From Baffinella frigidus (lineage: Eukaryota > Cryptophyceae > Cryptomonadales > Baffinellaceae), in contig MU647288.1 in NCBI GenBank assembly GCA_026770585.1, forward strand, positions 1 to 11,553: a DNA stretch of 11,553 nucleotides, written 5' to 3'. The number at the start of each line of letters is the position of its first letter. Within the stretch, counting starts at the first letter, position 1. The translations under genes and the position numbers were made by a program. The notes beneath the pieces were generated by a model that was given only the letters and a program-made list of their open reading frames with translations, made no database searches and was not told the origin of the DNA. Positions 1 to 5,721 of this stretch are shown here, one piece after another.

Positions 1-105
1 ACTCTCTCCCAAACCCCTAAATCCCTACACGCGAAACACTCTCTCCCAGACCCCTAAATCCCTACACGCTAAACGCTAAACGCTAAACACCAAACACCAA
101 ACCAG
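1..105 (+). repeat. 37-bp tandem repeat and CGCTAAA/CACCAAA heptamers
   Basis: ACTCTCTCCCAAACCCCTAA... is present twice (1-37, 38-74) and is followed by CGCTAAA and ACACCAA units leading to the acceptor of exon Z. These are variants of the telomere-like heptamer. Confidence 0.85.
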
Positions 106-177
106 GCGGCGTCACACTTCCCACCAAACACGCCCGCCTACGCATGGCTCCTCATCAACGATTTCCTCATCCAACCG
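106..177 (+). CDS. PAN2: PAN2 exon Z: end of USP-like domain
   Basis: A 72-bp, phase 0-0 exon. The acceptor AG is at 104-105 and the donor GTATCA starts at 178. The C-terminal half reads YAWLLINDFLIQP, matching the W-x-LFNDF-V-x-P segment near the end of the PAN2 pseudo-ubiquitin-hydrolase domain. Joining to 1054 gives QP-VPAKDV without a frame change, as expected in the family. The first ten residues are proline-rich and less diagnostic. Two donor-side partial copies follow at 180-201 and 283-306. Confidence 0.75.
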
Positions 178-3100
178 GTATCAACGACTTCCTTATCCAA
201 CTTATCCAACCCACCCCAGAGCCCAACCCTAACCCAGAACTCCCAACCCCCAAACCGAAAATCGACACCCGAAAACCTGTTTAGTAATGATTTCCTTACC
301 CAACCGGTGACCACCCACCCCAAAGCCTTGATCCGGTTACCCGAAATCCTGAACCCTAAATCCTAAACCTGGCGTGCAGGGGGCTCGTAACCTAACAGAT
401 CTAAACCCTAACTCCTACACCTGAAACCCGAAATCCGAAACCTGAAACCCGAAATCCGAAACCTGAAACCCGAAATCCGAAACCTGAAACCCGAAATCCG
501 AAACCCGAATAAACTATACGTAAACCAAACGTTACAACAGGTGCCCGCGAAAGACGTTGCCCATTTTCCGGACTGGCGCACCCCCGCAGCCCTTAACGAC
601 TCCCAATGAAAATCTTGCAGTTCTCGTAACCTGACCTTTGAGAGCTCATAACCTGAAATCCTAGGGTTCTCGTGACCTGACAGATCTAAACCCGAAAATC
701 TGACACCCGGGTCCCGAAACACTAGAGCGTTTGCGGTAATTGTTGTCCATTTTGGACGTGCGGTTTTCCGGTTCACCGGTTTTGTAAAATGTTGTAAAGG
801 CCTTACAACATTTTACATGGACACTTCTGGTACAAATGAAAACCGGAAAACCGGGAAACCGCACGTCCAACACGGACAACAATTACCTCAAACGCTCTAC
901 ACCATCCACGTTAAGTTGATCCTCACCCGGGAAACACGCCAGCAGTCTAGGAATCGGAGCGCTTTGCTGAAACCCTACAAGTCCATTTCAAAACGGGGAA
1001 ACCGGAAAACCGCACGTCCGAAACGGACAACAATTACCGCAAACGCTCCACAGGTACCCGCGAAGGACGTGACGCACTTCCCGGACTGGCGCACCCCCGC
1101 CGCGCTCTACTACTCGCGCCACGATCTCGAGACTTCGCTGCCGCCGGTGCCGGTGGTGAACCCGATTACGCGCAACGTGTACAAGAACGACCGCTCGCTC
1201 GCAGCGCCGTCCCTCCAGTCCAAGACCCCGACGTGTGTGCCCAAAAGCCCTTGATAGAAATATAACAAACAACGAAGAAATAATAATAATAATAACAATA
1301 ATAATAATAAAGATAATAATAGGGACTTCATGATAATAATGATAATGATAATAATAATAAAATAATAATAAAATATAAAAAAACGAAAGAAACGGTTTGC
1401 TAGTTTGTTCGTCCCCCTGAACCCTAGCCCATAAACACTGAATACTGGACCATGAACCCGACAAGAACGACCGCTCGCTCGCGGCCCCGTACCTCACGTG
1501 GAACAGCCCCGCCGGCAGGCTCGTGAACGCCCGCGTGACCGGTCACGCGGACGCCGAAGCCAACTGTCCGAGGTGACTGCCTTGCGTTGTACGCCAAGCT
1601 CGTTCCCAAGGTACGCTAAACTTGTTCCCAAGGTATACACCCCCTCCCGCACGATGGGTACCTCCAGTCCAAGACCCCGACGTGCGTCCCACCAAAGCCC
1701 TTGATGATGATGTATATGTATATGTATATATATATGTATATATTTATATGTATATATATTATGAAGGCTAAAAATAATAATAATGATAATAAATAAAAAT
1801 CATGATAATAAAAAATCATGATAATAAAAAACTATGAACGATCCACAGGTTTGTGCCGCCCTCTTCGTAGGAGCTATTGATAGTGACGCCCATGCTGGTC
1901 GGCATTGGGAGCGCCTCACATCCCGAATCAAACCGCTCGATCTACATCCGAAACCCCAAACCCCAAACCCGAATCCCTCAAACCCGAATCCCGGAGGTGG
2001 CACTGAACCCTAAACCCTGAACCGCAAACCGCAAACACAGATTCGTGCCGCCATCCTCGGATGAGCTAGCGACGCCCATGCTCGTCGGCATCGACGCTGG
2101 TACACCCTAAACCCAAAACCCTAAAACCCTAAACGCTGTGGTACTAATCTAGGACACGCGGCTCAAAATCGCGTCCCGAATACCCCCGTGGCAAATCTCC
2201 CCACACACGAGGCTATCCATGCGAACAGATTCATAAGTCAATTATTAGATTATTGCCCAGGAAACACGCCAAAAGTCAGAAATTGATCACGTTTCCCCCG
2301 GAAAAAGCAGGAGGCAAATCTCCCCGTACGCTTGATAGTAGCAAAAACGACGATGCGGTTCTAATCTAGGAAAACCTCAACCCTAGCGGGACAGATTCTG
2401 TCTTGGTCCGAAATTAAATCCCTAAACCCTAAGTCCGTCCGCTCCAGCCAGTTGCAAAGTGCAAGGCTTCTCTTTCCCCCAGTATTAGCTTGAAAGGAGT
2501 GTACCCAGGATGAGTTTCAAAGAGGCGACGTCAGGCAGCGTTTGGACAAAATCAGATAACAATGATATATCATATAGTGAAGGAAATGTGAACATTAATA
2601 ATACCCCATTAATTGTTCAAGAATATGACCATTCAGAAAGCAAAAATGCTTTCTCTGCAGTCCTTTCTACGGAAGGGCGTGTCGTTGGCATATGTTGGGC
2701 GAAATTAAAACCTAAAGGACCTAAAGAAGCGCCCTCAACTTCGTGTCGGGCGCAGAGTTCGTGGCGCTGAGGCCCGAGAAAAGAACAGGCCCAATGGTCA
2801 CGCGGTGCGTCCGGGCCAGCTCCACGTCCTTCTCGCTCCTGGGGCCAGGATCTGTTTTAAAATGGATTTTATGGATCCCCCGGGGGGACGTGACCACCAA
2901 AAGCCTCCCAAGGCAAAACTGTATGAACCGCGCCAGACCCGTCCAAACCGCTCATCAGAAGAGTTCGTGGCGCTGAGGCCCGAGCAGCCGGAGCAGCCCC
3001 TTGATCATCCATATTCATTCATTCGTGACACGGGGTATTCCGTACGTTAAATCGAGCGGTTTACTTAGGGATGTGAGGCGCTCCTTAAGTAAATATAGCG

Positions 3101-5675
3101 CCCCTCGTGAATTTTTTTGGACACCCAGAAAACTTACCCCCTCGTTTCGTGCGCAGAGTTCGTAGCTCTGACGCCCGAGGGGTCGGAGCTCCGCCTCGTC
3201 GGCACCAACATCATCACATCTGTTGGCTACGCAAAAAAATCAAACCATGCCAAAACACTGACATTTTAGTACCAACTTTTGGGATTGTTTCGTCGTTTTT
3301 TGGGGGCCAAGAGATGTGAAACCCGCGCTCTATAGATGACTTACAGCCCCCCGTTTGGTGCGCAGAGTTTGTGGCTTTGACGCCCGAGGAGTCGGAGCTG
3401 CGCCTGGACGGCACCAACATCATCACAAAGGTCCTTCGAACCCGAAACCCGAAACCCGAAACCCGAAACCCGAAACCCGAAACCCTTCTTTTTTATTACC
3501 ATGAACCCTGAGCTATTCACGCTGCGAACAAGAACCCCTCCATGCGAGGTGCGCCTAGACGGCACCAACATCGTCGCAAGGGTAACGGCCTAAATTCAGG
3601 GTAGCTGAGCCTACGGTATTGACTACTGTAGGCCGTAGGGCCTCTAGGGGGTTTTGTAGGAGTCCGAAGAGTCGGAGCTGCGCCTAGACGGCACCAACAT
3701 CACCACAAAGGTAAAACCCTAAACCCTAAACCCTAAACCCTAAACAATGAACAATAAACAATGAACAAAAAACAAAAAAAATATCAACGCTTAACACTAA
3801 ACAATCAATACTAAACACTATGCACTAAACACTAAACACTAAACACTAAACACTGAACACTGAACACTAGAAAATACACACTAAACACTAAACACTAATC
3901 ACTAAACACTAAACACTAAACACTAAACCATAAACCCCAAACCCGAATCTCGAAACACAGACATCGCGAATGTCGCTCGGACCCGTCTCTCACAACAGAC
4001 GTCACTGATCGCGAAACCCTCAACCCTAACCTCAAATCCTCAACCCTAATCCCTCAACACAGACGTCGCGAACCACTCAGAAGGCTACAAAGCATGTGAG
4101 GTGGAAGGTCTCGACTGGATGCGGATGGTCTGTATCGAGTTCTCTGTATCGAGTTCTCTGGGCGCAGGGGCGCAGAGGTTCACCGCAATGCGAATAGATG
4201 TCACCACAACGTTCACCGAACCACTCAGAAGGCTTCTCATCGACGAACCTAACTTCCCGGATATCCGGGGGGTACGTGACCATTCCCACCTTCCTCTCTC
4301 AGAAACAGCAGCATAAACCCTAATCCCTAAACCCGAAACAGACATCGCGAATGTCGCTCGGACGTGTCTCAGTCGTCCGCTCGCTGGACTCGACCGCCAC
4401 GGTCGGGGTGAGTTCCGGTTTCCGGGTTTTGTGTTACGGGTGTAGGGTTTGGGGTTGTCCGCTCGCCATCCCCCTGAACCCTAAACCCGAAACCTGGAAC
4501 ACGGAACACGAACCTTGAAATTCCCAAACCCCAAACCCCAAACCCCAAACCCCAAACCCCGAACCCCGAACCCCAAACCCAAACCCCGAAGTCTACACCC
4601 TAACCAGGTCCAGGGGGCCGAGCAGCACCTATCCCCGAACCCAAATAAACCCTAACCCCCCAAACCCTGCATCTCCCAACGCAGGTGAAGGGGGCAGAGC
4701 AGCGGCTGGCTGGAACGCCGATGCTCGACGACTACATCAAGACCCCCGAACAGGTGAGTGCACTGCTACGGCGGAGTTTTTGCATCAGTCAACTCAAGGC
4801 GAAAATCGAAAATGAAGTACACAGAACGTGTATCTCGTTTCTAAAGTTGACAGATTTGTGGGGGTGTTGACTTTTACAAAATCTTTCGCAGAGTATTTTA
4901 CAAAATCTTTCGCAGTGTAGTGGCCTCGACCGAACAGGGCAAGAGCCTCATGTGTGTCATGTGTGGTTGGTGCTCAACGGCGCTTTCCCCCTCCATAAAC
5001 GGTTCCGCTTCGACAAAAACAGTTTCGCTCGATTAAACACGGGCGTATCTCCAAACACGAAACCCGGAACCCGAAACCCGAAACCCTTAAGTGGCGAGTA
5101 ACTCGAAACCCTTAAGTGGCGAGGAACCCGAAACCCGAAACCCTATCCCGAACCCGAACCCCGAAACTCTATCGAAACCCGAAACCCTTAAGTGGCGAGG
5201 AACCCGAAACCCGAAACCCTATCCCCTAAGTGGCGAGTAGCGTGTTGCGCGCCTGCGTAGGCCCACCACGCCAGATTCTTGGAAGGGGTTGCCAAAAGTC
5301 AATTCTCCCTCAAGGCAGTGGTTTTCAAAAGTTGCAAACCCTATCCTGATAGCGTTTAAAACATTCACCCCCCACGTGCAATCTGGCGTGGCATATGTAG
5401 GAACCTGCGACCTTCTGGGGGTCAAACATGACCCCATCGCCACTTGATGGTCAAACCGTGCCTGGTAGGTAGATCCGGTTGTACATTTAGGTCCTTAGTT
5501 AAGAAGCACTTAGTTCGAGCCCTCTCTGGACGCTTTAAGTTTACGGTCCGACGTCATAAGTTCAATAAAAGTCTCTTCTCGTGCCTGGGGGATAGGTTAT
5601 GGACTACCTCACGCGCTTTTCGGGGCTGGTGCACGGCGACCTCGACCCTACGTGAGAACCCTACACCCTCAAACC

Positions 5676-5721
<46 letters not shown>

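Larger units (their letters stand above)
1908..3084. mobile_element. Segment bounded by 35-bp inverted repeats
   Basis: GGAGCGCCTCACATCCC... (1908-1942) is the reverse complement of 3050-3084, with 31 of 35 positions matching. The 1177-bp segment contains exon C, two broken exon D copies, telomere-like repeat and an AT-rich open stretch. It also has internal short repeats: GGCAAATCTCCCC (two copies, near 2190 and 2313) and CTAATCTAGGA (near 2145 and 2361). The arms resemble terminal inverted repeats, but no transposase or clear target duplication was seen. Confidence 0.5.
3440..3928 (+). repeat. Telomere-like arrays CCCGAAA, CCCTAAA and CACTAAA
   Basis: CCCGAAA units occupy 3440-3484, CCCTAAA units 3716-3744 and a long CACTAAA array 3786-3928. 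They are separated by exon D fragments. Each stretch is dominated by a single heptamer variant. Confidence 0.88.

Noticed and set aside
988-1497. 169-codon minus-strand open frame
   Set aside because: It is the antisense of exon A plus the ATT microsatellite (runs of Ile, Tyr and Leu), with no family motif.
1545-1560. PAN2 ExoI motif within exon B (ADAEA)
   Set aside because: It lacks the following FV-x-L. The correct DAEFV is assembled from exons C and D with matching phases.
2495-2512. Bacterial ribosome binding site before ATG 2510
   Set aside because: AAAGGAG occurs, but the surrounding DNA is nuclear and intronic. A bacterial or organellar insert is only a possibility, and no operon context is present.
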